Positions 22,701 to 32,101 of a DNA stretch of 64,000 bases are shown piece after piece. Numbering within the stretch: the stretch's first letter is position 1; each line of letters begins with the position of its first letter. The translations under genes were made by a program, and so were the position numbers. The notes below the pieces were generated by a model. The model saw nothing but the letters and a program-made list of their open reading frames with translations, ran no database searches and was not told the origin of the DNA. Source of the DNA: Ceratorhiza oryzae-sativae (Eukaryota > Basidiomycota > Agaricomycetes > Cantharellales > Ceratobasidiaceae); assembly GCA_030998015.1 (NCBI GenBank), contig JARWMV010000052.1, positions 1 through 64,000 of the forward strand. Direction: 5' to 3'.

Positions 22701-23178
22701 CGACGTTCTTTTGGAACAGGACATTCGTTCCAGACTCGGTGAGTTGATTCACAGACATCAAACTCACATTCAGGTTCAGTACATGGAGAGCTGATCGAAT
22801 AAATGACTGAAGTTCTGTTCCTCGGCGATTCCGCATGGTGACATGGATCTGGCTGATTCCAATGGCTGGAATACTGCTACCGTCGCCCACTTGGACTGGA
22901 ATCGGGGGTACGATAGGCTGGTATGTGGAAAACCATGTGCGTTGAGGCGTCATGTGGCGAGATGCACCAGAATCGAGTAGCCAGTAGTGCGCGGCAGTCT
23001 GCTTGTCCACCACAGGTAGCACATATAGGGTCGGTGGCCTACTAGGTATGTCGTCTACAGCTGTCACTGCAACTCGAGCTGATTCGACTTTTGGCGCTGG
23101 TTCGCTTGTCTTCGCCTTGTCGCCTGCCTTGTCGTTCGACTTGTCCTTGTTGTTGCCTTTCGGCCAGCGGAACCCATG
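19726..23178 (-). CDS. Copia Pol: protease, integrase, reverse transcriptase, RNase H
   Basis: A continuous frame of over 1,110 codons, cut from its Gag by Gypsy-B at 23178. Order: aspartic protease (WLLDSGASRHM); integrase with HH-CC zinc site (HRRFGHLSY...CRPCLEGKQ) and core Asp residues (LHSDLHGP, LQTDGGGEY); a Glu/Pro-rich linker; Copia RT (KARLVAKGFSQRPGVDY, LLQIDVKTAFLHGDL, AHVDDMLLAG); and RNase H (GYVDADYAGD, SLSSTEAEY, TKHIRVKYHF, DVLTKPLGR). The expected third catalytic residue of integrase is replaced: the motif reads NGVAKR where the family has NGVAER (Lys codon 21982-21984). Although open, the product is therefore probably integration-defective. The Gag knuckle upstream also lacks its first Cys. 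Confidence 0.9.
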   Translation of the reverse strand, partial: HGFRWPKGNNKDKSNDKAGDKAKTSEPAPKVESARVAVTAVDDIPSRPPTLYVLPVVDKQTAAHYWLLDSGASRHMTPQRTWFSTYQPIVPPIPVQVGDGSSIPAIGISQIHVTMRNRRGTELQSFIRSALHVLNLNVSLMSVNQLTESGTNVLFQKNVGAILISEEGRGEEIGWAKQVGQLYKVQARVTHTEPSAHTAIVTPDSYNDRDDLQAQEFVAYTASAVARADLPTWHRRFGHLSYDYILDMVRKGAVKGMDIIGSCSPPSEKCRPCLEGKQTRAPFTLSSSTTSDVLELLHSDLHGPTAIQAMGGIRYFAVTIDDKSCKMFVHLLRNKSDYPARFKELKASIENLTGCRIKHLQTDGGGEYSSNAFEAFLRSEGIEHQKTEADSSSSNGVAKRAIRTLNNHQRAMRFDAGLPDVYWGYATLHAAYLWNVTPKKRLNGRTPNEVFSGKIPNVSGLRTFGCKAWAQVPDNMRTKLQARSLECIYLGFAPNRKAHVLVHQPTRRILTSRDVVFDEGAGNRQRVVLEDNDTQSVDEVEEPKTLHKVVVHRDEIPDTKPSSKEPEIEQSREAPKEPDAEPEPHPDFELEIEEILELEPDPQPLRRSGRVRRPPERYGASVGALATLEGVEEALSTMLEAPPQSFDEAMNRPDANLWLAAMLLEMKSIEQHKVWTLVDRPVDKNVVKCRWVFDYKRGPNGEVLRYKARLVAKGFSQRPGVDYNEISSPVAASDSFRTLASIVAAMDLELLQIDVKTAFLHGDLDEEIYMEQPDGFVEGNGRVWKLRKALYGLKQAARAFYLKLMEILKQMGFKRCDTDHAVFYKRDGDEFAIILAHVDDMLLAGTSLSFLEQVKTDLAKELEIVDLGEAKMFVGIEIERNRSAGTLKISQRRYINDILTRFGMSDCKPCDTPMSKSPDLPKLDHPTIDRSLYQQLIGSLMYAMISTRADISYATGRLAQHAASPGDEHWNAAKRVLRYLKGSIDLGIVYRRSDNLDLQGYVDADYAGDKFTSRSTTGWAFFIAGGLIAYSSRKQSTISLSSTEAEYVADASAARELIWIRQFLSEHDLMPEGPTPLLSDNQSAIALAKNPINHQTTKHIRVKYHFIHEVIALKEVDLQYIPTDNQVADVLTKPLGRIKFTRFVSAMGIA

Positions 23179-23470
23179 TGCTACGACCCGTAAGAGGGAT
23201 CGTACTTAAACCAACAGATATGATGAGGGGGATGCGAAGATATTTCGACCTGCGGAGCAGGTGCGAAATCCTTGGCTATATGTATTCACACCGTAGCATA
23301 CAATCGAATTGTAGTACATAAGCATAACCGTACATAAGCATAACCGTACATAAGAGGAAATGGTATCAATAAAGAAGAGAGGTGAAGCCTCAACACTGCC
23401 AAATGGGATCCTAGACCATATGGTCACTGGTATTCGTCCGGGGTAAGGCCAATAGTCATGGCTCACAACA
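23179..23470 (-). repeat. Gypsy-B 3' LTR
   Basis: 292 bp. It differs from the 5' LTR by three substitutions, all A here against G there, two of them at CpG, and by one extra 16-bp unit (CATAACCGTACATAAG). Confidence 0.93.
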
Positions 23471-23481
23471 CTGTCCCCCCT

Positions 23482-26400
23482 TTAGGACCTCTTGGAGGAT
23501 TTCAAGAGTCCTTTATGAGGCTCAGCTGAGCCCTTCTGTTTAGCCAATCTCAGTCGCTCCTTCTTGTAGTCCTTTACTGCATCCTTTGCCCCAGTAAGAT
23601 CCTCCTCCCATAGCCATTCATTCTCTTCAGGCCCAAAGCCAACCCATTGAACAAGATATTTCCACCTTCCATGCTCACGTTTGCCATCTATAATTTGTTT
23701 GACCTCTTGAACATTATCTTCACCAGTAGGTGTTTCTATTGCTGGAGGAGGTGGAGGCACTCGTACAGGGTCAACTTGGTATGGAGAGAGTTTGCCAACA
23801 TAGAAGACATCATGGACCTTCATTGATGCTGGCAGCTCCAAACGGTAAGCAGCTGGGGAGATTTGCTCAGTGATCTTGAATGGCCCTAGTCTCTGGTGGT
23901 CAAGTTTTTTGGATGGTCTTTGGGTTTGAATATTTTTTGCATCTAGCCAAACTTTGTCCCCAATTTTGAAATCAGGTAGTGCATTATTGTTTCCAGCTTT
24001 CATACGCTCCTTAGCCATGTGAAGTGAGCTAAGGACTTCCTTCTGAACTTGGGCAAGTTGCTTGATATGCTCCTCAGCTGCAGGCACACTAGTGATTTCT
24101 CCTGTGGGTGTCATTGAGGGGTGTCGTCCATACAAGGCAAAGAATGGAGAAGTGCCTGTTGCACTGTGAGATGCATTGTTATAGGAGAATTCTGCTGTAG
24201 ACAACCATTTAACCCAGTCATCCTGTTTGTGGGATACAAATGCCCTCAGGTAGTGCTCTACTGTCTGGTTAACCCTTTCAGTTTGACCATCTGTCTCTGG
24301 ATGAAAGGCAGATGATAAGCTAGGTCGTATCCCAAGTCTCTGGTAGAGTGCCTTCAGGAAATGGCTTTTGAATGTAGGACCACGATCAGATATGGTTTGG
24401 TCAGGTGTACCATGCAGCTTCCACACATTGTCAAGGAATAATTGGGCTAGTTCTGATGCATTCATAGACTCTCGGCAGGGAATGAAGTGACCAAACTTGG
24501 TGAAGGAGTCAATGACAACCAAGATACTGTCATAATTGGCTGACTTTGGGAGCTTGACAATCATATCATATGAGATTATTGAGAATGGGCGAGTGGGTAC
24601 TGTTAGCGTTTGCAAAGGCAGAGGTACTGGTTTGGCAGGCCGAATGCTGGCAGGTATCACAGTGCTCAACATAGCGATTTATCCAAGCCTTCATTCCTGG
24701 CCAATAATAATTCCGAGATACAAGTTCAAGAGAGCGTGCCTGTCCTGGATGCCCAGATATTGGAGAATCATGATATAGTAATAAGAGCAAGCGCTTAATC
24801 TTCTCATCATCAGGAACTACCACTCGGTTTTGGTAACGCAGTAAGCCATTTTGGAGTACATAGTCTTTGAACTTTGCCTGCACAGTGGCTGGAGCCTTGT
24901 CTGGAGAGTTCCCAAGGAAGTGTAGGATTGACTCTAAGGAAACATCCTCAGGAGTACTGACACATCATAGCCCTGATTTCCTCTTCTGTTGGTGCTTCAA
25001 TAGTAGCTGCAACTATGAAATGTGACTCAGGAATCATGATCTGGGCATTCTCTGGTAGGCGTGCATAATCAGCTCTCCGTGACAAGGCATCAGGCTTCTC
25101 AGACTGCTTTCCAGGCCGGTATGCAATCACAAAGTTATACATGGCCAGGATAAGATGCCAACAAGCATGCCGTCGGTTAAAGTTGTGTGATGTTTTCCAG
25201 TACTCCAAGTTTCTGTGGTCAGTGAACACTGTGATTGGATCTTTGGTTCCCTCCAAGTAGATGCGCCAGTTTTCAAAGGCCCGGATGATTGCAAGAAGCT
25301 CCTTGTCATGAGTATCATAATTTCGCTCTGCTGGGGAAAAGCTCTCTGACATGAATGCAATAGGATGTAACTGGCCATCATCTTGGTGTTGGTTCAGTAC
25401 AGCACCCATAGCCACACCAGATGCATCAGTTTCCAGGAAGAAGGGCTTTTCTAGATCTGCATGGGCTAGGACAGGACGAGTTGAAATGGCATGCTTGAGT
25501 TCATGAAATGCCAACTGTTGCATTGTTCCCCAAGTCCATGGAGTGCCCTTGGTGGTTAGATCATGGAGTGAACAAGCTATCCGACTAAAAGATTTTATGA
25601 ACCGTCAGTAGAAGTTAACAAATCCTAAGAAGGATTGAACCTCTTTAACTGAGGTTGGAACTGGCCATTCCTTAACTGCTTTAACCTTAGCTTCGTCCAT
25701 AGAAATTCCATCAACAGAAATAATAAGCCCCAGGTATGGTACTGTAGTGACATTGAAGAAGCATTTAGACGCCTTGCAGAACAGTTGATTTTCTTTCAAG
25801 CGTCAAAGAACCTCTTGGACATGCGCAGTGTGTTTGGATGGGTCTTTGGAAAAGATAAGAATATCATCCAGGTAGACAATGACTGTAATATCTAGTAGAT
25901 CACGAAGCAGGTCATTCATGAAGTGCTGGAATGCTGCTGGTGCATTGGTTAGCCCAAAGGGCATAACCAAATATTCAAAGTGTCCAAATTTTGTGCGAAA
26001 TGCAGTCTTCCACTCATCACCTTCACGAACCCTGACATTATTGTAACCCCAGCGCAGGTCTAGTTTTGTGAATATTTTGGCACCTTGGAGCTTAGCAATC
26101 AAGTCATCTTGCCTAGGGAGTGGGTACCAGTTTTTGACAGTAATATCATTGAGTTTATGGTAGTCCACTACCAGCCGTAATGAGCCATCAGCCTTTTTCA
26201 CAAACATGACTGGAGCACCAGCTGGGGATTTACTGTGCCTAATCTTGCCTGTGGCTAAGCCCTCATCAATCATCTCTTTGAGAGCATCAGATTCTGCTGG
26301 GGTCATGCTATAAATTGGCCCAAATGGTGGGACTTTGCCTTCCTCTAGGTCAATAGGGATATCATATTCCCGATGAGGTGGGAGTTGTTTAAATTCTTCT

Positions 26401-26860
26401 TCCCCAAAGACTGTTAAGAATTCATGATATTCTGCAGGGATGTGATCGGCTAGTGGAGTTGGCAAGGTCTCATATGGCTCCTCCATAGCTGACTGGAGAA
26501 ATTCAGCAGAGCAGGATGATTGACAGTAGGCACTTGGGAATGTAATATGCAGCTTCTCCCAATCTATGTCTGGATTGTGCCGTTGCAGCCAGTCAAGGCC
26601 AAGCACAGTTTCAAAATTACCAGTATTACAAACATGGAAACGTTGAAGGTTCTCATGTGTATCTAGGACAAGTAGTTCAACTGCATGCCATATTTTTCCT
26701 AATGGTTTGCCCTCTATGTTCAGGACACGTTTAGGGCTCTCTAGCTCTATCAAAGGTAGCTTGAGGCATCTTGCAAGGTTGCCATTAATGAAGCAGAGGG
26801 ATGCTCCAGAGTCTATTAGTGCTTGAGTTGGTTTTTCGCTTTATCGATAGTGAGAGAGAT
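23482..26860 (-). pseudogene. Gypsy-B Pol: protease, RT, RNase H, integrase, chromodomain (broken)
   Basis: Protease (LIDSGASLCFI, about 26790-26820) is separated from upstream sequence by a frameshift near 26822. RT is well preserved, with RWGYNNVRVREGDEWKTAF and YLDDILIFSK. RNase H has LETDASGVAMGAVLNQ and FTDHRNLEYW. Integrase has its zinc site (HxxxH...CDTCQ), VVIDSFTKFGHF, SDRGPTFKS and HPETDGQTERVNQ. It ends in a chromodomain (KYLVQWVGFGPEENEWLWE, about 23590-23660) of the kind that directs integration to heterochromatin. Damage: TGA at 25803-25805 and 25605-25607, both where Arg (CGA) is expected, and frameshifts near 24960 and 24640. It cannot make an intact polyprotein. Confidence 0.9.
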
Positions 26861-26958
26861 GGGGACAATAAAATTCTTTTTTAATGACAATGTACATATC
26901 TCTATCGTCTCAGACTTCGATCTCCTTTGGGACTTTGCACATGCGGTTGTACAAGTCC

Positions 26959-28107
26959 CTATTCTTTTCCCGACTCAGCTCCAGACTCCGAACCCTCAGA
27001 ATCAGGCTCTACTGCTGCTTTTCCTGATTCCTTCTTGACTTTAACCTCTGTCTTTGTCTCCTTGGCACTAGACAAACGCCAGCCTGTGCGGCAATCCTTG
27101 GCACTGTGCCCCTTTCGACCACACTTGATGCATTCACCTGCAGCCTTGCGCCGATCCTTCTCTGCCTGATCAACATAATTGGGAGAACCAGATGGCGCTG
27201 GGCTTCATGTAGCTTTGGTTGTGGTTGTAGTGGTGGTACGAACGTCACTGGATGATGCTTTGGCGCGGGTGCGATCTAATTTGTTTTCGCGACGCACGTT
27301 ATCAATATGAATCGCTGCAGCAACAAGTTCGTCAAGGTCGACTGGTGGTTCCGCAAGCATTGACAGCTGTTCTTTGACCTTCCAGTGGAGGCCTCGCCTA
27401 AACTGTGCTCTGTATGCGCTGTCGTTCCATGTGAGGTCTGCCATAAGTGTTTGGAACTCTGTCCAGTAGTCGACAGTGGTGCCAGACTGCTCTAAGACTG
27501 TGATTTTGCGTTCTGCTGCGCGCCCTGCATCTGGATCTCTGAAGGCGTTGAGGAACGACTGTTCAAGGCTATCCCATGAGTCTAGTGCAGCTGGTAAGGT
27601 TCGACACTGATGTCTGTTCACAAGCGCTTCCATGAGAGGTTGGGCCCAATCGGCTGCAGTATCTTTCGTATTCTGCAGGAGCCATATCATCTCAGAACTC
27701 TTGTCGGCAAACCGGTCGTGCATGAAAGTCAGGCAGACTGCCATGCAAGTCCACCACTGCTTCGCCACCTTGCCTTTGGATTTCCCATCGTAGCGATCGG
27801 GAATACTGATCTTTGGGCTTCTAAGGCTCTCTGCGGGAGCAGTGGTGCCTTGTCGCACAGGCGTTGGTTCGCGCTTTGGCGTTTTCTCTTTCCGTTTGCC
27901 TGCAGCTGTGGCGCCTTCAGGTCCGACTGTTTGATTCCCCAAGTCAAAATCGTCATCGTCATTGTCGCCCTTCCCAGCAAGCGATTGGATTTGATTCTCC
28001 ATAGACTGTATCGTCGCTTGATCCTCTTCTCGAAGAGTTATGAGCTTTTGGACGAGCGTTTTGAGCTCTCGGACTTCTGTAAGAACTTCTTCGACCAACA
28101 TTTGCAA
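26959..28107 (-). pseudogene. Gypsy-B Gag with premature stop
   Basis: Starts with a helical EVLTEVRELKTLVQKL coiled coil, then an acidic linker, a capsid region (ISIPDRYDGKSKGKVAKQWW to DLDELVAAAIHID) and a basic tail. TGA at 27205-27207 stops the frame. The same register continues downstream through a complete CX2CX4HX4C knuckle (CIKCGRKGHSAKDC) to a TAG at 26959-26961. The stop is most simply explained by CGA to TGA. Truncated Gag would lack its nucleic-acid-binding knuckle. Confidence 0.85.
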
Positions 28108-28804
28108 CCCTTGCGACGGGAATGGGTTAAGGACTGAGTGTTCGTTGACTGGTGAGTGCGTTCTTGAGTGGGAGCGGCTTCAGGTGACAACGGGCATGTA
28201 AGACGCTCGTAGAGCGTCAGGCGGACTTCAGGTTTACGACCAGTAAGACGTTCTATTAGGGTACGACGCGGCGCCAGAGCGACTCAATACAAAAAAGCGA
28301 TGGAATAGCCTCACACACGATCTCGGCGGGGCGTGATGAACCCGGCGGAGGTGAGGGCTTTTCTTCGTGCAAACAGCACTTGAGCGCTTGATTGAATGGG
28401 TCGAGGGTGGAGGGAAAAAAAGGGGTACAACGCTGGCAACCCAAGTGGGTCTTCACACAGCGAGGTGGCAAATGACTGATATGAGGTCTGGTACTGCGGG
28501 TTGAGCGAGCCTCTCAGGACGTCATACCAAAGGTACTCTCGGATAAGGAACACCGAGTCCTCGATTGAGTTCAGCTGTACACTTGGGACTAGTCCCACGC
28601 CACGAAGCACCAGAGGATAGGCTATAAGGCCACAAACTCAACACCAAATTGTCCGCAAGCGCGGCTCAGTCGTAAATCGCACTCAGGCGCGACGTGGGAA
28701 GCTGGCAATGTCGATTTGCCCTAAACCGAATACCTCGACGCTTGCGCGGAGGGTTTAGACGTATGCCAAAGGCTCAGTGTAGCCTAGAAAAGGTCAAAAT
28801 ACAG
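28108..28804 (-). other. Gypsy-B untranslated leader
   Basis: About 700 bases between the 5' LTR and the Gag start, with no supported gene. It should hold the primer-binding and packaging sequences. Confidence 0.6.
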
Positions 28805-29080
28805 TGCTACGACCCGTAAGAGGGATCGTACTTAAACCGACAGATATGATGAGGGGGATGCGAAGGTATTTCGACCTGCGGAGCAGGTGCGAAATCCTTG
28901 GCTATATGTATTCACACCGTAGCATACAATCGAATTGTAGTACATAAGCATAACCGTACATAAGAGGAAATGGTATCAATAAAGAAGAGAGGTGAAGCCT
29001 CAACACTGCCAAATGGGATCCTAGACCATATGGTCACTGGTATTCGTCCGGGGTAAGGCCGATAGTCATGGCTCACAACA
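28805..29080 (-). repeat. Gypsy-B 5' LTR
   Basis: 276 bp, TG...CA ends on either strand, followed by target-site CCATG at 29081-29085. Confidence 0.93.
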
Positions 29081-29985
29081 CCATGGCGTGGTCCCTTTCC
29101 CTCAGCGCCACCACCCTTCGACCAACACTTGGCCTTGGTGTGCCCAGGCCGCCCACAGTTTGCGGACGGATCTCCGGTGGACCTGGAGTTCGATCGGCCT
29201 TGAGCCTTCGCATGTTTGCCTTGGGCAAGGCTGGTGAACATGGCAGTGAGCCCAACACCTTTCTTGCGTCGCTCCTCTTCGGCTAAAGTGGCTTTGATGA
29301 CAGCATTGGAGGAAATCGTGCCCGACTGGCTCGATGTTTGAAGGACAGTGCTGACGACAGCATAGGATGGAGGTAGGGCGTTCATAAGGATTTGAGCGAA
29401 CATGGAGTCGCTGACAGGTTCGTTTAGGGTTTTCATTTTCGACGCAATAGTGCGGAGGGCATTTACACCAGCAGTAATGTCTTGATCCTCCTCGATTTTT
29501 GTACTGACGAGCTGCTGGTACAGAAACGCAATAGACTGCGCTCCTTTCCCTTCCCAGCGCTCAATCACTCGCGTCCAGGCCTCGTAGGATGTCGCTGCAT
29601 CGATGAAGTCGGCTAGCGCATCGTCTTCCATCGCCAAGGTAATTTGGGCTAATGCCTCCTGGTCGCGCTGAAGCCAATCGGCCAAAGCCTCGGTGTACTC
29701 CTCCGACTTCGCCTCGTCTTGAGCGTCTGCACTGGTAGGTTCTGCTGGTTGGGGTTCGACTCCGAAAGCGATATCGTCTAGGCCTCGTAGGCGTAGGACC
29801 ATCTGCTGACGGTACTTCCACAGGTGATAGTTGGATCCATCGCTCTTGAGAGCTGGAACTTCGAGGGACTTTTTGCTGAGATAGGTCGTCTTCTCCTTCC
29901 TCGACATCGTGGACTTGGGTAATGGGACTGTGACCGGGTCAACGGGGTTCTCGTCTTTTGTCTCTGGGGTCGCTCCGGGGCTCAT
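29081..29985 (-). pseudogene. Copia Gag, separated from Pol by the Gypsy-B insertion
   Basis: Starts at ATG 29985, five bases inside the 5' LTR. A Gag-type domain (LKSDGSNYHLWKYRQQM through NALPPSYAVVSTVLQ) of the kind common in fungal and plant Copia elements is followed by a Gly/Lys-rich tail with a zinc knuckle, read as ANCGRPGHTKAKC. The expected first Cys is Ser here, so the knuckle has CHC only. The frame then runs into the Gypsy LTR. Without the insertion it would continue in register into protease at 23178. Confidence 0.85.
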
Positions 29986-29989
29986 AACC

Positions 29990-30269
29990 TCTTACGCAGG
30001 GAGGTTTCCGGGCAAGCTAGTAATAATTGTACTGAGCTCAACTACGAGAGTAGAGAACTATGTATTGACTGTACCTAGTAATAATTGTACTACAGGCACG
30101 AGTAAGCGACAGGAGTAAGAGAAATGAAACAAAAACTATACCTTAGCTCAACTACGAGAGTAGAGAACTAAGGAGAAAGAAAATTTTCTGTGGAGCATAT
30201 AAAAGGGGAAAAGCGCAAACAGATACAAATATTCCGCATATACACACGAACTACGATTGTATTCCAACA
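29990..30269 (-). repeat. Copia 5' LTR
   Basis: 280 bp, one difference from the 3' LTR. It is followed outward by GTCAA (30270-30274). On the minus strand GGTTATGAGCCC follows the LTR and overlaps the Gag start; it is a possible primer-binding site. Confidence 0.92.
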
Positions 30270-30274
30270 GTCAA

Positions 30275-31150
30275 AGCGCCATACAGAAACATGTACAAGT
30301 CCCCAATGGTAGGAAGTCGGTTGGGTAGCGATGAGCAATCACAACTATCACAGTCTTGGTTGGATTTGGTGAAGCGTTGGAGCAAGGCAGGCCTCAGAGC
30401 CCAAACAATTCAACAGAGATACAGGACCCGCTCTTTTTCTATTTTTTTTTCTGGATACATATTGAGACTCATCCGAGTACGGTGTCAAACCAGACAATAA
30501 TCCGGCAAGGAAAAATACTCGAGGGTAGAGAGAAGGAAGGGCTGGTCTTCAGACGCCAGAAAGCGAAAGGGGGGCAGACAAAGCGAAACGGCAAACGAAG
30601 GGGTGCAAGTGGCTATCATGCGAATCTCCAGGGACATCTTGGGAGACTTGCGTTCAGAGACGTTGGACTGCTGTTTATGGTAGAGTTGTGGCCGGGGTGC
30701 AGGTATCATGGAAAAGTCATTCGCGTCCATGGTCTCACCCGGTCATCTCCTCCGATAACGCACATAGTAGACCTCGTTTCATTACCACGGAGTTGATGAG
30801 CCCGTTTGTGGCTCAACCAGTCGCGTCTGCGTCTGTGCCACTGACTCACTCAATAATACGAGACAGAAGAACAGATTAATGGTAAGCACTCTTGCGGCCG
30901 CACTCCCGGTGTGAGCCTGCTCAGTTCGTCGCCTCATCCTAGCATCATCATATCGTTCGGCTACACTCGTCCATCCACATTGATGTTTACTATGGCGGTG
31001 CAACTGCTCATCCCCTCTCGCATTTGCTATCTTTGCACCACCGCAGAGTTACCAGCCTAGGAGCCGGACAGCCCTCGCCACCACCCAGCTGGGACCTTCG
31101 TTCAAGTCAATCGGTGGTCTGAAGAGGTTCGTGTCAATGCATTTGGTGTG
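30275..31150. other. No recognisable gene
   Basis: Host spacer on the distal side of the Copia insertion. Short frames only. From about 31150 onward similarity to the upstream regions of array copies A and B begins. Confidence 0.5.
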
Positions 31151-32025
31151 GGGTCGTTGATTAAAAGTCAATTTTTTGTAGCCAGCCTGTGTCAAAGTCT
31201 CAGCTCAGCCACCACGCGTCCTTCGTTGGTGAGTGGCATACTTATTTTGATGTCACTTTTTCCATCCTTCATCCAAGTCACTCGTTGTTTTCCGGCAGAC
31301 ACTCATTGCTGCATTCTGCAGAGGTGGTCGGTCGTCCAACAGGGCGCCATTCATGTCGTATACAAGCTAGGATTGTTTACTACAGGTAGGTTCCACTCAA
31401 ACTCTTCGATGAGACTAACTGCCGCGACACTTGGAGAGCGATTTTTTTATGCTCTCAAACCAGGTTGGTATCTCTGGTTCACTCTGCTCTCTCACCCACT
31501 CACCCTCCGTTTCCCATCCCGTTGGCGTGGTTGACGTGGCTTGTGTGTTTAGTAGAGTCGTATTTCCTTCCGTCTCTAGTGGCCGTGTTCACCCCCCATT
31601 GTCACTTCCGCTGTAACACACGTTTGCTCAATCTATTCCCATTATCCTCGCGCCTCGCCCTTGTCTCCCTAACCCCTGAGAGTCATTCCGAACCTTTGGG
31701 TCGCCCGAGGCATGTGATTATGATTAAGCTCTTGCAGGGTAAGGAGGTGCTTCTGCCGCCGGGTCGATCGTCGGCGGCGTTTTTGGCTCAAGGTGAGATC
31801 TTCATCGAGCGCAAAGAGCGAATGTTGCTGATGCTGCAATTATTGTAGACGAGAGCGCAGCAGAGGAGAATAGGTGAATGCCGCAGGCATTTGAGTTGCC
31901 GTGCGCGATACCGTTGGACGGGCCGTGAGGGGCTGAGTGTCGGTCTGGACTGGGAGGTTCGACTCCTATTCCCGTGCCCCGCTCGACTGGTGCGGGCCTG
32001 CGACATCCCCGTTGGAGGAGCCTGT

Positions 32026-32032
32026 GATAAAA
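32026..32032 (+). promoter_or_regulatory. Altered TATA box, array copy C
   Basis: GATAAAA stands exactly where copies A and B have TATAAAG/TATAAAA, 70 bases before the ATG. The surrounding block is otherwise conserved. Confidence 0.45.
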
Positions 32033-32101
32033 TCCGAGGCTTGGGTTCATGGTTCGGCCTCCCTTCGATTTTACCCCCCCATATCCCATCGTTGGTTAAA
32101 C

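Larger units (their letters stand above)
23179..29080 (-). mobile_element. Ty3/Gypsy element B (chromodomain type) nested in Copia
   Basis: Minus-strand Gypsy element whose LTRs (TG...CA) are bounded by the 5-bp duplication CCATG (23174-23178 and 29081-29085). It splits the Copia reading frame just after the Gag zinc knuckle. A polypurine tract (AAAGGGGGGACAG) lies directly inside the 3' LTR. The first internal bases after the 5' LTR read CTGTATTTTGACC; the primer tRNA is not identified. Order: leader (28108-28804, no coding), Gag, protease, RT, RNase H, integrase, chromodomain. Gag and Pol carry several stops and frameshifts. Confidence 0.93.
19401..30269 (-). mobile_element. Ty1/Copia retrotransposon with 5-bp target duplication
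   Basis: Minus-strand element flanked by the 5-bp repeat GTCAA (19396-19400 and 30270-30274). Two 280-bp LTRs bound it. A single Gag-Pol frame ran from 29985 to 19726 before Gypsy-B inserted at the CCATG now at 29081-29085 and 23174-23178. Taking that insertion away leaves the frame open across the junction. It landed between array copies B and C. A purine tract (GATTGAGTGGGCG) precedes the 3' LTR on the minus strand. The nearly identical LTRs (one visible difference) mark it as a young insertion. Confidence 0.92.
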
